From positions 62,001-126,000 of the forward strand of contig JADJAS010000007.1 of assembly GCA_016704145.1 (NCBI GenBank): DNA of 64,000 nucleotides. The letters are read 5' to 3'. A model generated the notes under the pieces. The model worked only from the letters and a program-made list of their open reading frames with translations. It was not told the DNA's origin and made no database searches. This document shows, in pieces, positions 8,323 to 17,845 of the stretch; the first letter of the stretch is position 1; each line of letters begins with the position of its first letter. A program made the position numbers and the translations under genes. Source of the DNA: Rhodocyclaceae bacterium (GTDB lineage Bacteria; Pseudomonadota; Gammaproteobacteria; Burkholderiales; Rhodocyclaceae).

Positions 8323-8777
8323 CCAGCGCACTTCGCGAGCGCGTGCTCGAACAACTCGCGGATCATCACGTCCTCTCCCTGGCCACGACGGGCCCGGAAG
8401 GGCCGTGGGCCGCCGCGGTATTCTATGCGCATGATGGTTTGTCCCTCTACTTTCTCTCCTCTCCGACCAGCCGCCACGCCCTAAACATCGGCGCTGGCAC
8501 GGAAGTGGCCGCCACGATCCAACACGACTACGATGACTGGCCAGGCATTCGCGGGCTACAGTTGCAAGGCCGCGCCGAACCCGTTGCCGCGCACGATGAG
8601 GCCGGGGTACGACAGCGATACGCCGCGCGTTTCCCCGTTATCGGGTTGTCCGCGAGGGCCCCGGCCGCGATCGTCCGCGCCCTGGATCGCATCCGCTGGT
8701 ATGTCCTTTGTCCTCGCGCCATCTGGTTAATAGACAACAGGCGCGGATTTGCTCACCGCGAGCGACTCGATGTGTAG
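8319..8777 (+). CDS. Pyridoxamine 5'-phosphate oxidase-like (split-barrel flavin-binding) protein
   Basis: A 152-residue single-domain protein. It starts with TTG at 8319, giving a 4-bp overlap with the stop of the activator gene, so the two are probably translationally coupled. The N-terminal VLSLATTGPEGPWAAAVFYAHDGLSLYFLSSPTSRHALNI pattern is that of the PNPOx/HugZ-like split barrel, which usually binds FMN, F420 or haem. No catalytic role can be assigned. The coupling suggests expression at the low level of the regulator rather than with the catabolic operons. Confidence 0.6.
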   Translation: MTSALRERVLEQLADHHVLSLATTGPEGPWAAAVFYAHDGLSLYFLSSPTSRHALNIGAGTEVAATIQHDYDDWPGIRGLQLQGRAEPVAAHDEAGVRQRYAARFPVIGLSARAPAAIVRALDRIRWYVLCPRAIWLIDNRRGFAHRERLDV

Positions 8778-8838
8778 GCGGCTTGCTTCATTCCCCCTCT
8801 TGCTTGGTTGGTGAAATTCCGGATTCTTGACGGGGAAA

Positions 8839-8884
8839 TTTGATCAAATCGTCAATCATTGGTCTTCCAATGATTGACGATTTG
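8839..8884. promoter_or_regulatory. Activator-site-like TTTGATCAAA fused to an 18-bp perfect inverted repeat
   Basis: TTTGATCAAA at 8839-8848 has the same TTGATCAA core as the two sites in front of ppsA. It overlaps an 18-bp perfect inverted repeat with arms 8845-8862 and 8867-8884 and loop TCTT. The arms contain CAATCATTGG/CCAATGATTG. There is no T-run on either side, so this is not an intrinsic terminator. It lies about 165 bp upstream of the -24/-12 promoter at 9012, the same distance as at ppsA. The 8778-9238 interval otherwise holds only the promoter. Confidence 0.5.
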
Positions 8885-9011
8885 TCGCCACTTCCTTCCA
8901 GTGTATCCAGAATCGCCGCCGAGGCTGTTCGAGCCCCACGCGCTCTTCGCCATCGACGCGTACTCGGCCTTTCGGTCGAGTGATCACAATATCGCACCGC
9001 ACAACGACACC

Positions 9012-9027
9012 TGGCACGAGCCTTGCG
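9012..9027 (+). promoter_or_regulatory. Consensus sigma-54 (-24/-12) promoter
   Basis: TGGCACGAGCCTTGCG matches the consensus TGGCACG-N4-TTGC exactly, with ten bases between GG and GC. The predicted start is near 9038, 200 bases upstream of the YCF48-like lipoprotein gene. It would drive the operon of YCF48-like, MMPL, DUF1302 and DUF1329 genes. Confidence 0.8.
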
Positions 9028-9238
9028 GACAGTGCCCGGTGAGTTGACGCGAATTCTCGGCCAATACAACCGCCAGACCAACCACGATATCCATTCAAAG
9101 CCAAGCATGATCAAGGCAATGCGCCACCGCCAGCCTCATCCATCAACGGAGACTTCAATGGCGCCATGCCCCCAACTTTGTGTCGACGAGAACGTCGCAA
9201 TTAGCGACATTGCCGCTTCTCGACACAACGGGGTGACG

Positions 9239-10176
9239 ATGAAGTTCATCATGCTCTGCCTGACTGGTTTACTGCTGACTGGTTGCCGTGGTGTAACGGA
9301 CCCATCGCAAGTGGCGATGGGGGGTGGGGAAGCGCTGAAGCGCTATGACGTGATACAGGCGCTGGGGTGGAATGGTGAGGTGATGGTGGGTGGGAGTCAG
9401 GCGGGGGCGGTGGTGGTATCGGCGGATGGTGGGAAGAGCTGGCGGCGGGAGAATTTGGTGGGGGCCAGTGTGATGGGTCTGGCGGCATGTCCGGACGGCG
9501 GGTTTGTCGGGATTGACTTCAACCACAAGGTTTGGAGTGGCGATCGGCAAGGTCAGGCATGGCGGAGCGCCGAGTTGGACAAGCCGCGGGTACCGCTGGC
9601 GGTCACCTGTGATGGTCGGGGCCGGTGGTGGGTGGTGGGGTCTGGGGCCAGGATAGCGGTCAGTGTTGACCGGGGAGTCAGCTGGACGGTGACTGACCTG
9701 CAAGAAGACGTTCAATTCACCACGGGCCCAGTTTGTTGATGACCGGCACGGTTTTGTTCTGGGCGAATTTGGTTACGTCGTGGTCACCGACGATGGCGGC
9801 GAGAGCTGGCGCAAGCTGAGCCAGATTCCGGGCGAGTTTACCCCTACGCCGCCCTCTTTCTCGACCGCAACGAAGGCTTCGCCAGCGGCATCGCCGGGCA
9901 AATGCTGCATACCGTCGATGGGGGCAAGACCTGGAGCCGGATGGCCAACCCCAGCGGTGCGGCGCTCTACCGGCTGTTTCTGCACGAAGGCCGGCCTTAT
10001 GGCGTTGGCGCCGGCGGTGTCATTGCCCGGCTGGAAGAAGGCCAATGGCGGTCGGTGCCGTACCCGGATGCCGTGCCGGCGTTTCTGGGTTCGGCGGCCA
10101 GCGTCGCGGGAGGCATCGTCATCGTGGGCCGGGCGGCTTGCGGGTCGTGGCGATCACGCCAGGAGCGGGCGCATGA
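9239..10176 (+). pseudogene. YCF48/BNR-repeat lipoprotein, interrupted by about three frameshifts
   Basis: The ATG at 9239 opens a lipoprotein signal (MKFIMLCLTGLLLTGC, lipobox LTGC). BNR/YCF48 repeats follow, with Asp-box-like motifs such as SADGGKSW, TDDGGESW and TVDGGKTW. The frame changes near 9725, near 9840 and near 10130. Reading across the shifts gives one continuous family-like protein ending at the TGA 10174-10176, which overlaps the next ATG. Members of this family are usually encoded beside MMPL, DUF1302 and DUF1329 genes, as here, and are presumed periplasmic partners of the exporter. Either the gene has decayed or the assembly is faulty; the G-rich stretch at 9310-9480 makes sequencing error credible. 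Confidence 0.7.
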
Positions 10177-12455
10177 GTGGCGGTGGGCTGCGCCAGCGCA
10201 TCACCCATGGCCTGCACGTTGGCGAGGAATGGCTGTTTGCCAATCCCAAGATCGTGCTTGGGCTGATTCTAGCCGCCACCCTGGCCTGGAGTCTGTTTCT
10301 GCCCAAGCTGCGGGTGTATTCCGACTTTGCCGACCTGCTGCCGCAACAGCATGCCTACATCACAGAGTACAACCGGATCAAGGAAGGCTTTGGCGGCGCC
10401 AACCAGATCGTCATGGCCATTGAAGTCGAGCAAGGCACCATTTTTAACGATGCCACGCTCAAGCTGGTGCATGAAGCCACCCAGGGGATGGACAACCTGC
10501 CCAGCGTCAACCACAACCTGGTGGCCAGCCTGACGCACCGGACCGCGCGCAAGGTCTATCTCAGCGCCGAAGGCAACTTTATGTCCGAGCCGTACTACGA
10601 CCCGCTGAAGGGCAACCGGACGGCGGCCGAGTTCGAGCGGATGAAGAAGGACGTCATTGCCAACCCCACCATCTACGGTCTTCTGGTCTCGCCCGATCTC
10701 AAGGCTGCGCTGATCAAGGCCCAGCTCAACGAAGCCGACCTCGACTACGTCAAGACCTTCGCCGAACTCCAGAAAGTGCGGGAAAGCCTGGCGCGGCCCG
10801 GGCACAAGATCCACGTCACCGGCAATCCCGTGCTCACCGGCTGGGTCTATACCTACCTCAACCAGATTCTGGGCATTCTGGCCTGCTCCCTTCCTCATTG
10901 CCGCCCGCGCCACCTCCCACGGCGTCCAGCTGGTGGCGCGCTACTACGAAGAACTGGCCAAGACCCACCACGGCGCCAAGGCGGCGCGCAACGCCCTCGA
11001 TGCCCTGTTCCGGCCGGGCAGTCTGGCCATCATCGTGGACGCGGTCGGCATAGCCGTGCTCATGCTGGGTGCCGCCCCCTTCAACCACAAGCTGGGTCTG
11101 GCGGCCGGCTTCTGGGGCTTCTCGGTCATCTTCACCGTGCACTTCATGGTACCGCTGGCGCTGACCATCCTCAGCGCAGCCGCGGGAGATGGAGAACAAG
11201 AACGAAGGCGTGCGCAACCTGCTGGGCCGGGCCATGGCCATGACCGGCGGCACCGACGGTGGCGCGCGGGCCATCCTGGCCGTGGCGGCGCTGTGCGCCA
11301 TTGGCGGCGGCTGGTTCATTGCCCGGGTGCAGCTGGGCGAATCCGAGGCGGGCAGCCCGCTGCTGCACCGGCACCACGACTACAACCGATCGACCCAGGC
11401 CATCAACACCCTGTTCCCTGGCTCCGAGGAATTGCACGTGGTGGCGCGTACCGACGAGAAGGGCGGCATCAAGCGGCCGGACGTCATGGCCGCCATCGAG
11501 CGCTTTCAGGCGCACATGCTGGCCGATCCCGGTCTGGGCGGCACCAAGGCCATTCCCGGGGTGGTGCGGGTGGTGGAACCGGCTGACCCACAACGACGAC
11601 CCGCGCTGGATGCAGCTGCAGGACAATGCCGAGGAAGTGGGCGGCCTGATGTTTGCCTACATGGCCAGCAGTCCGATACCGGGGGCCCTGAAGGAATTCA
11701 TCAGTCCCGACGAGAACGAAGCCAACATGGTGTTCTTCTACAAGGACCACCAGGCCGACACCATCAACCGGGTGGTGGCCCTGGCCGAGGCGGGCATCAA
11801 GCAGATCGAGCGGGACGTGCCCGGGCTGCACATTGAACTGGGGGGCGGCATCATCGGCGTCACGGCGGCGGCCAACCAGGCCCTGCACCGGGACCACATG
11901 ATCATCATCCCGGCGGTGATGATCCTGGCCTTTGCCCTGGTCATGCTGTACTACCAGTCGTGGCACGCCGGCTGGCTGATGGTGTTGCCCATGCTGTTCG
12001 CCACGGTGATGACCTATGCCTACATGGGCGCCGCCCACATCGGCATCAACGTCAATACCGTGCCGGTGATCGCCGTCGGGGTGGGGGTGGGCATCGACTA
12101 TGCCGTCTATTTCATGGACCGCATCCGCGAGGAAATGGCGGCCACCCGGAACATTCACCGGGCGGTGGTCAATGCGGTGGCCACCACGGGTTACGCCGTC
12201 TCGTTCACCGCGGCGACGCTGATTGCCGGGGTGATCATGTGGATATTTCTGTCGGACCTGCGGTTCCAGTCGGACGCGGCCATCCTGCTGTCGTTCATGC
12301 TGGTCGTCAATGCCATTGCCGCCATGCTGATCGTGCCGGCCTGGTGCGTCGTGTTCAAGCCGCACTTCGTGGTGGCCACGCATTACGACGCGGATGGCGT
12401 GCTGGAGGAAGACGCGGCGAACGGTGGCGGTCTGGCGGGGGTGAAGGCGGGGTAA
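10173..12455 (+). pseudogene. MMPL/RND-family exporter, frameshifted with an internal deletion
   Basis: The start overlaps the preceding stop (ATGA at 10173). The frame runs to about 10880, then shifts near 10880, 11185 and 11575 before ending at 12455. Family features remain: an N-terminal membrane helix (ILAATLAWSLFLP), a YSDFADLLPQQHAYI periplasmic segment, and a second-half helix cluster with VGVGIDYAVYFMDRIREEM. Between NQILGIL and the following AARATSHGVQLVARYYEEL about 60 residues with membrane helices expected in the family are missing. That gap is harder to explain by base-call error alone. Intact members export or import hydrophobic compounds. As written, the gene could not encode a working transporter. 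Confidence 0.72.
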
Positions 12456-12477
12456 ACCTTAGAGGAGGAGGACAGCG

Positions 12478-14655
12478 ATGAAGATCGAGCGGATGAACAG
12501 GAAGCGGATGGTGGTGGCGACGGCGCTGGCGCTGGCGGGACTGGGCTCGCTACCGGCGCGGGCGAACAACTTGCCGTCGCTGGGCGGCGATGTCGAGCCC
12601 TGGCGGGTCGATGTCTATTACGAGAACGACACGCGCTTCCGGGGCAAGGACAAGAGCGGGGACCGGGTCGGGCTGTCGAAGTTCAGGAACACCTTGCAGG
12701 TCGAGGCCGACAAGAAGGTGGGTGACGGCTGGGCGGTGCGGGGCATCCTGCGCGGCACCTGGGACGGCGTCTATCGGCTCAACGAGGACGAATACGGCAA
12801 GGACGCCGGCAGCAAGACCGCGGCCGACGTGCGGATTCCCAACACGGCCGGGCCGGTGGCCCAGTCGGTGGGGCTGTTCGGGCCCCCCTCGCCCGTACAT
12901 GTTCATTACGGTGCCACCGTGCCATTCGGCGGTGGGGTGGGCTTTACCGTGGTGGATGTCATCCAGGCCGGCGCGGGGCTGCCCAACTTGGGCGGACCGG
13001 GCGGCGGGCCGGGCGTGAACAAGTTCATCGATCCCAACTATGGCAACCTGGCGGCGCCGCCGGCCGTCTACGGCTCGGGCGCCGGCCTGCAACTCCTGGG
13101 TGAGCGCTGGAACCGGACCGGATCGGGCGTGGCCTTTGCCGTACCGGTGCGGCCGTGCGACAAGGACAAGCGCGGCTGCCGCGACTTTGGCGGCTATGGC
13201 GACAAGAAGCTCTCCGAACTGGAGGCGCCCGAGTTCAACGACCGGGCCGACTTCATTCGCGAACTCTATGCCAAGAAGACCTTCGACCTGGCCGACGGCG
13301 GCAACTTCTTCCTCAAGCTGGGCCGGCAGCAGGTGGTCTGGGGCCGCACCGACCTGTTCCGCGTGCTCGACGTCATCAACCCGGTGGACTACTCGCGCAA
13401 CAACATCTACGACGAGTTGCAGGACATCCGCATTCCGATGTGGATCGCCCAGGGCGAATGGCGGATGGGTGGCTCGGGCAGCATGCAGGAGCGCAACCTG
13501 CAGGTGGTGTGGAACTTCGACAAGTTCCGGCCGAACAACCTGGGCCAGTGCGGCAGCCCCAACGTCATTCTCGACGCTGGCTGCTTCTTCCGCGGCATGG
13601 CCAATCTCTGGGACCACGGCGGCACGGTGGCCAACTTCGCCGGCTTCAGCGCCCCGGGCACCCCGGCGCCGGTCGATGGCGTCTGGTTCGCCACCAACTT
13701 CGGGCCGAACCAGATCGGCATCCGCAAGGTGCACCTGCCCGAATGGAGCCTGGCCAACACCCAACTGGGGATGAAGTTCGAAGGCGTCACCCAGGGCGGC
13801 CTCAACTTCTCGGTCAATGCCCTGACCTATCGTTCGCAACTGCCGAGCCTGCGCTCGATCAACCAGGTGGCGATCAACCCCTTCACCGGCGCCCACGGCA
13901 ACACGTCGCCGTTCTCCGGACCGGCCCAGGGCATTCCGACCACCAACCTGATCGCCTTCGACGTCTATTTCCCGCGCATCAACCTGATCGGCGGCTCCAT
14001 GGACTTCCAGTCCGAGGCGCTGGGCGCAGCGTTCCGGCTCGAGGGCGCCCTGACCAAGGGCGAGGAATTCGCCAACACCGCCCGGCCGCGGCTCTACTCC
14101 GAGAACAAGGTGTTCCGTTCGGTGATCGGCGTGGACCGGCCGACCTTCATTCCCTTCATCAACCCGAACCGTACCACCCTGATCTCGGCGCAATTGTTCT
14201 ACCAGCACATCTTCGACCACGAATCGAGGCGCATGCCGGGGGGCCAGGTCGGCATGCCCGACTGGAAGGACAACTATATCGGCACCCTCCTGATCAAGGG
14301 CTTCGTCATGAACGACCGGGTCAGCCCGACCCTGATCCTGGCCCGCGACTTCAGGGCCCGGGCCTGGGCGATCGCCCCCTCGGTGGAGTGGAACGTCACC
14401 GACGATCTCAAACTGACCTTCGGCGCCAACGTCAAGAACCGTGACGATCAGAGCCGCTGGGAGTTCGACGACTGCCGCTCCTGCAACCCCTACGCGCCCT
14501 ACACCATGTACACCAACGGCGCCACCACCCAGGGCTTCACCCCGGGCTCGTTCGGCCTGTCCGGCATCGAGCCGCTCGGCCGCTTCCGCGCCGGCCCCAT
14601 CGGCGCCGCCTGGAAGGAAAACGAGCTCTACGTCACCCTCAAGTACAAGTTCTGA
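12478..14655 (+). CDS. DUF1302 family outer-membrane protein
   Basis: 725 residues, intact, following the exporter by 22 bp with GAGGAGGA just upstream. An N-terminal signal peptide (MNRKRMVVATALALAGLGSLPARA) is followed by a long beta-rich sequence ending in an aromatic residue (LYVTLKYKF), typical of outer-membrane barrels. DUF1302 signature segments include the GRQQVVWGRTDLFRVLDVINPVDYS region. DUF1302 and DUF1329 proteins are commonly co-encoded with MMPL transporters in bacteria using steroids, hydrocarbons or other hydrophobic substrates, and probably act in passage across the outer membrane. The substrate here is unknown; proximity to phenol genes suggests an aromatic compound. Confidence 0.8.
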   Translation: MKIERMNRKRMVVATALALAGLGSLPARANNLPSLGGDVEPWRVDVYYENDTRFRGKDKSGDRVGLSKFRNTLQVEADKKVGDGWAVRGILRGTWDGVYRLNEDEYGKDAGSKTAADVRIPNTAGPVAQSVGLFGPPSPVHVHYGATVPFGGGVGFTVVDVIQAGAGLPNLGGPGGGPGVNKFIDPNYGNLAAPPAVYGSGAGLQLLGERWNRTGSGVAFAVPVRPCDKDKRGCRDFGGYGDKKLSELEAPEFNDRADFIRELYAKKTFDLADGGNFFLKLGRQQVVWGRTDLFRVLDVINPVDYSRNNIYDELQDIRIPMWIAQGEWRMGGSGSMQERNLQVVWNFDKFRPNNLGQCGSPNVILDAGCFFRGMANLWDHGGTVANFAGFSAPGTPAPVDGVWFATNFGPNQIGIRKVHLPEWSLANTQLGMKFEGVTQGGLNFSVNALTYRSQLPSLRSINQVAINPFTGAHGNTSPFSGPAQGIPTTNLIAFDVYFPRINLIGGSMDFQSEALGAAFRLEGALTKGEEFANTARPRLYSENKVFRSVIGVDRPTFIPFINPNRTTLISAQLFYQHIFDHESRRMPGGQVGMPDWKDNYIGTLLIKGFVMNDRVSPTLILARDFRARAWAIAPSVEWNVTDDLKLTFGANVKNRDDQSRWEFDDCRSCNPYAPYTMYTNGATTQGFTPGSFGLSGIEPLGRFRAGPIGAAWKENELYVTLKYKF

Positions 14656-14673
14656 TCCAGGAGATCCATCCCC

Positions 14674-15987
14674 ATGAAACTCAAACCCCTCACCCTCGCC
14701 TCCACCCTCGCCCTGGCTTCCACTATCACCTCCCTCGCCTCCGCCGCCACCGAGACGGAACTGGACAATGCCTTCCATCCGTACAAGAAGGGTTTCCCGG
14801 CTTTCCCGGGACTCAATCCCGGTCTGGTCATCAACAAGGCCAATGTCGACCAGTTCAAGGACGCCCTCGATCCGGCCAACTACCAACTGGTCAAGGATGG
14901 CTGGTACGAAGTCACCGCGGTTCCGACCATCGACTTCCCCAACGCCAAGGGCTATGTTGAAGCAACCAAGGCCCATTCGGGCAGCGTCAAGCTCGGCGGC
15001 AAGAACGGTGAAATCAGCGGTTACGTTGCCGGCCGGCCCTTCCCCGAGGAGCCGGATCTCAAGGATCCGCGCGCCGGCGAGAAACTCGCCTGGAACTTCA
15101 AGTACGGCATCAACTGGGGTGACAACGCCGCCATCTATCCTTTCTACTGGCGCTATCGCAACGCCACCACCGGTCAGGTCGAACGGACCATCAAGTTCAA
15201 TTTCCACTTCCTCAATTTCAAGCACCGCAACGACCATCCACCGATTCCGGAGGTGACGCCCAATCCGTCGCAATTGTTCCGGGGTATCTACGTGCAGGTA
15301 CTGGAGCCGCAGGACCTGAAGAACACCCAGCTGCTGATCCAGCGTTACGAGGACGACCTCAAGCTCGATGACGCCTACCTGTACCTGGGCTTCCAGCGCC
15401 GGGTACGCCGCCTGGCTACGGGGCAGACCACTGACGCCTTTCTCGGCTCGGACGTCATGATCGAGGATTTCGAGGGCTACAACGGTCGCATCTCGGACAT
15501 GAAGTGGACCTTCCTCGGCACCAAGAACATTCTGATGCCCTACTACCGGGCCACCGACGTCAAGCGTACCGACGAGTTCAAGGATCCGGACGGCTACAAG
15601 TTCATCGATGTCGGCGGCAAGGGCAACTGTATGCCCACCATCGGCTGGCAGTTGCGCAAGGTGCACATCCTGCAGGCCGAACCGGTGAATCCGAATCACC
15701 CGATCAGCAAGCGAGTCATCTACCTCGATGCCCAGGTCTTCGGCGCCTCGCGCACCTTGATCTACGACCGCAAGGGCGAGCTTTGGAAGAGTTGGATGAT
15801 CGGCAAGGCGCATCCCGACTTCCATCTGCCCATTAACAAGGGCACCGGCATCGCCCTCGACGACTCCTTTTCCATGATCGACGTCCAGGCCAAGCATTGC
15901 ACCACCGGCCAGTTCAAGGGGCAGGTCGATCCCAAACTCAATCCGCCCTCACTCTTCCAGGTGCAAAACCTCCGCAGCGGCGACTAG
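14674..15987 (+). CDS. DUF1329 family outer-membrane lipid/hydrophobe-handling protein
   Basis: 437 residues with a Sec signal peptide (about residues 1-24, ending ASAATE). The DUF1329 body has the characteristic AGRPFPEEPDLKDPRAGEKLAWNFKYG segment and the AEPVNPNHPISKRVIYLDAQ region near the end. The family is structurally related to outer-membrane lipoprotein-sorting proteins such as LolB. It follows the DUF1302 gene by 18 bp and is closed by a strong terminator at 16043. It is probably a partner of the DUF1302 barrel in uptake or export of a hydrophobic compound. Confidence 0.8.
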   Translation: MKLKPLTLASTLALASTITSLASAATETELDNAFHPYKKGFPAFPGLNPGLVINKANVDQFKDALDPANYQLVKDGWYEVTAVPTIDFPNAKGYVEATKAHSGSVKLGGKNGEISGYVAGRPFPEEPDLKDPRAGEKLAWNFKYGINWGDNAAIYPFYWRYRNATTGQVERTIKFNFHFLNFKHRNDHPPIPEVTPNPSQLFRGIYVQVLEPQDLKNTQLLIQRYEDDLKLDDAYLYLGFQRRVRRLATGQTTDAFLGSDVMIEDFEGYNGRISDMKWTFLGTKNILMPYYRATDVKRTDEFKDPDGYKFIDVGGKGNCMPTIGWQLRKVHILQAEPVNPNHPISKRVIYLDAQVFGASRTLIYDRKGELWKSWMIGKAHPDFHLPINKGTGIALDDSFSMIDVQAKHCTTGQFKGQVDPKLNPPSLFQVQNLRSGD

Positions 15988-16042
15988 CACAACCATTCTT
16001 CTGATCTTCTCCGACGCGTCTTCCAAAAAGCTGACGCTTCTC

Positions 16043-16070
16043 CGGGGGCCCTTGGGCCCCCGCTCTTTTT
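16043..16070 (+). terminator. Intrinsic terminator after the DUF1329 gene
   Basis: CGGGGGCCC-TT-GGGCCCCCG forms a 9-bp GC stem, followed by CTCTTTTT. It ends the transport operon and isolates aroC. Confidence 0.85.
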
Positions 16071-16179
16071 CGCCACCCGGAGACCACGACCGGACCAGCC
16101 ATGGCCTGTCGGACACCCTGCTAGAATTATTATCCGATCAATACCGTCGCCACCCGGCATCCATCGAAGGCCACTCCTC

Positions 16180-17337
16180 ATGTCAGGCAACACTTTTGGC
16201 AGGCTGTATTGCGTGACATCTTTCGGGGAATCGCATGGACCGGCAATCGGCTGTGTCGTCGATGGTTGCCCGCCAGGGCTGGAGCTTTCCGAACCCGACA
16301 TCCAGCGCGATCTTGACCGCCGAAAACCCGGGACCTCGCGTCACGTGACGCAGCGACGCGAACCCGACCGGGTGGAAATCCTTTCCGGAGTCTTCGAGGG
16401 CAAAACCACCGGGACACCGATCGCGTTGCTGATTCGCAACGAGGACCAGCGCAGCCGTGATTATCGGGAAATCGCCGAGACCTTCCGTCCCGGTCACGCC
16501 GATTACACCTATTGGCAAAAGTACGGCATCCGCGACCACCGTGGTGGCGGTCGAGCCTCCGCGCGCGAAACCGCCGTGCGCGTCGCGGCCGGTGCCATCG
16601 CCCGCCAGTGGCTGTCGAAAAGATTCGGCATCGAGGTCCGCGGCCACATGACGGCGCTGGGCGATCTCGAAATCCCTTTTCGCTCCTGGTCGCACGTGCA
16701 CGACAATCCATTCTTTGCGGCTGAACCAGATGTTGTTCCCGAGCTTGAGGCGTGCATGGATCGCCTGAGGCGAGAGGGAGATTCAATCGGCGCCGGGGTA
16801 CGGGTAGTCGCCAGTGGCGTGCCAGTCGGCTGGGGCGAACCCGTCTATGACCGTCTCGACGCCGACATTGCCTCGGCCATGATGGGCATCAACGCGGTCA
16901 AGGGTGTTGAGATCGGCGCTGGCTTTGCCAGTATCCGGCAGCGTGGTAGCCAGCACGCCGACGAATTGTCACCCTCCGGCTTTCTCGGCAATCATGCCGG
17001 CGGTATTCTTGGTGGCATTTCCACGGGACAGGACATCGAGGTTGGTCTTGCGGTCAAGCCGACATCCAGCATACGCATCCCGCGGCGGACCATCGACAAG
17101 GCGGGTCATGCCGCGCTGATATCGACCGAAGGTCGTCATGACCCTTGTGTCGGCATTCGGGCCGTGCCGGTTGCCGAAGCCATGATGCTGATCGTGCTCA
17201 TGGACCACGCGCTGCGCCATCGCGCGCAGTGCGCCGACGTCCGATGCCCCACCCCGAAGATTGCGCCGGGCACCGGCGGTCCTGCCGCCGGCCCGATGGA
17301 AACCCGGCACGATCCCGAACCCGAGGAAGATGCCTGA
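16180..17337 (+). CDS. aroC: Chorismate synthase
   Basis: 385 residues with all three family signatures: GESHGPAIGCVVDGCPPG near residue 14, the GGGRASARETAVRVAAGAIA region near 125, and the SIRIPRRTIDK / GRHDPCVGIRAVPVAEAM region near 305-330. It converts 5-enolpyruvylshikimate-3-phosphate to chorismate in the shikimate pathway, using reduced FMN. It stands alone after a terminator, so it has its own promoter in the 16071-16179 gap, where no clear motif is seen. Confidence 0.96.
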   Translation: MSGNTFGRLYCVTSFGESHGPAIGCVVDGCPPGLELSEPDIQRDLDRRKPGTSRHVTQRREPDRVEILSGVFEGKTTGTPIALLIRNEDQRSRDYREIAETFRPGHADYTYWQKYGIRDHRGGGRASARETAVRVAAGAIARQWLSKRFGIEVRGHMTALGDLEIPFRSWSHVHDNPFFAAEPDVVPELEACMDRLRREGDSIGAGVRVVASGVPVGWGEPVYDRLDADIASAMMGINAVKGVEIGAGFASIRQRGSQHADELSPSGFLGNHAGGILGGISTGQDIEVGLAVKPTSSIRIPRRTIDKAGHAALISTEGRHDPCVGIRAVPVAEAMMLIVLMDHALRHRAQCADVRCPTPKIAPGTGGPAAGPMETRHDPEPEEDA

Positions 17338-17354
17338 ATCGCACGATCGAAGGA

Positions 17355-17807
17355 TCAACGCTTCTCGGGAAATATTTTTTTCAGCAGTTTCACCAAGGTT
17401 TGCCGCTCCGTCGGACTCAGCGTGGCGACCAGCCGTTTCTCGTGCTCGCCGACCCTCTGCTTGATCCTGCGCAGCAAGGCCGCGCCGTCACTCGTCAGGC
17501 GCAAGGCGTTGGATCGCCTGTCATTGGGTGCGGCGCGGCGCTCGACCAGACTTCGGCGCTCGAGATTGTCGATGACCGACACCACGGTCGAGCGGTCGAG
17601 ATGTGTCGCCCGCGCCAGTTCGCTCTGCTTTAGATCGGGGTTGGCTTCGATGATCACCAAGACACCAAAAAGACCCGGTGTCATGTCCAGATCACCGATG
17701 CTCTCGGAAAAATCCTTGAACATCGCGATCTGAGCCATGCGCAGTTGGAAACCGACCAGTTCTGGCAGTAACCCCAGCGAAATGCTGGTCGGCGAAACCT
17801 TCTTCAT
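17355..17807 (-). CDS. MarR-family transcriptional regulator
   Basis: About 150 residues with the MarR winged helix: ELARATHLDRSTVVSVIDNLERRSLVERRAAPNDRRSNALRLT spans the recognition helix and the wing with its conserved DRR. The start is the ATG at 17807; a TTG at 17816 is an alternative. It lies 38 bp downstream of prpE on the same strand and faces aroC tail to tail. MarR regulators often answer phenolic ligands or CoA thioesters, and the neighbourhood suggests control of the prpE/acuI group. Confidence 0.75.
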   Translation of the reverse strand: MKKVSPTSISLGLLPELVGFQLRMAQIAMFKDFSESIGDLDMTPGLFGVLVIIEANPDLKQSELARATHLDRSTVVSVIDNLERRSLVERRAAPNDRRSNALRLTSDGAALLRRIKQRVGEHEKRLVATLSPTERQTLVKLLKKIFPEKR

Positions 17808-17845
17808 GGCAGACAAGTGCGCGTCACTCCCGTCGATACCAGCTC

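Noticed and set aside
8845..8884. Inverted repeat as an intrinsic terminator
   Set aside because: The stem is AT-rich in parts and no T-run follows on either strand, so I list it as a regulatory dyad instead.
8962..8985. Imperfect hairpin ACTCGGCC/GGTCGAGT upstream of the 9012 promoter
   Set aside because: Short arms with a mismatch; no more than expected by chance in GC-rich DNA.
9249..9488. A proline/histidine-rich minus-strand frame
   Set aside because: It is only the complement of the G-rich tract in the YCF48-like gene and has no family features.
12550..15897. A 1115-codon open frame antisense to the DUF1302 and DUF1329 genes
   Set aside because: It is a GC-rich third-position shadow: the plus-strand genes have signal peptides, ribosome sites and family motifs, while the antisense text is low-complexity and spans two genes.
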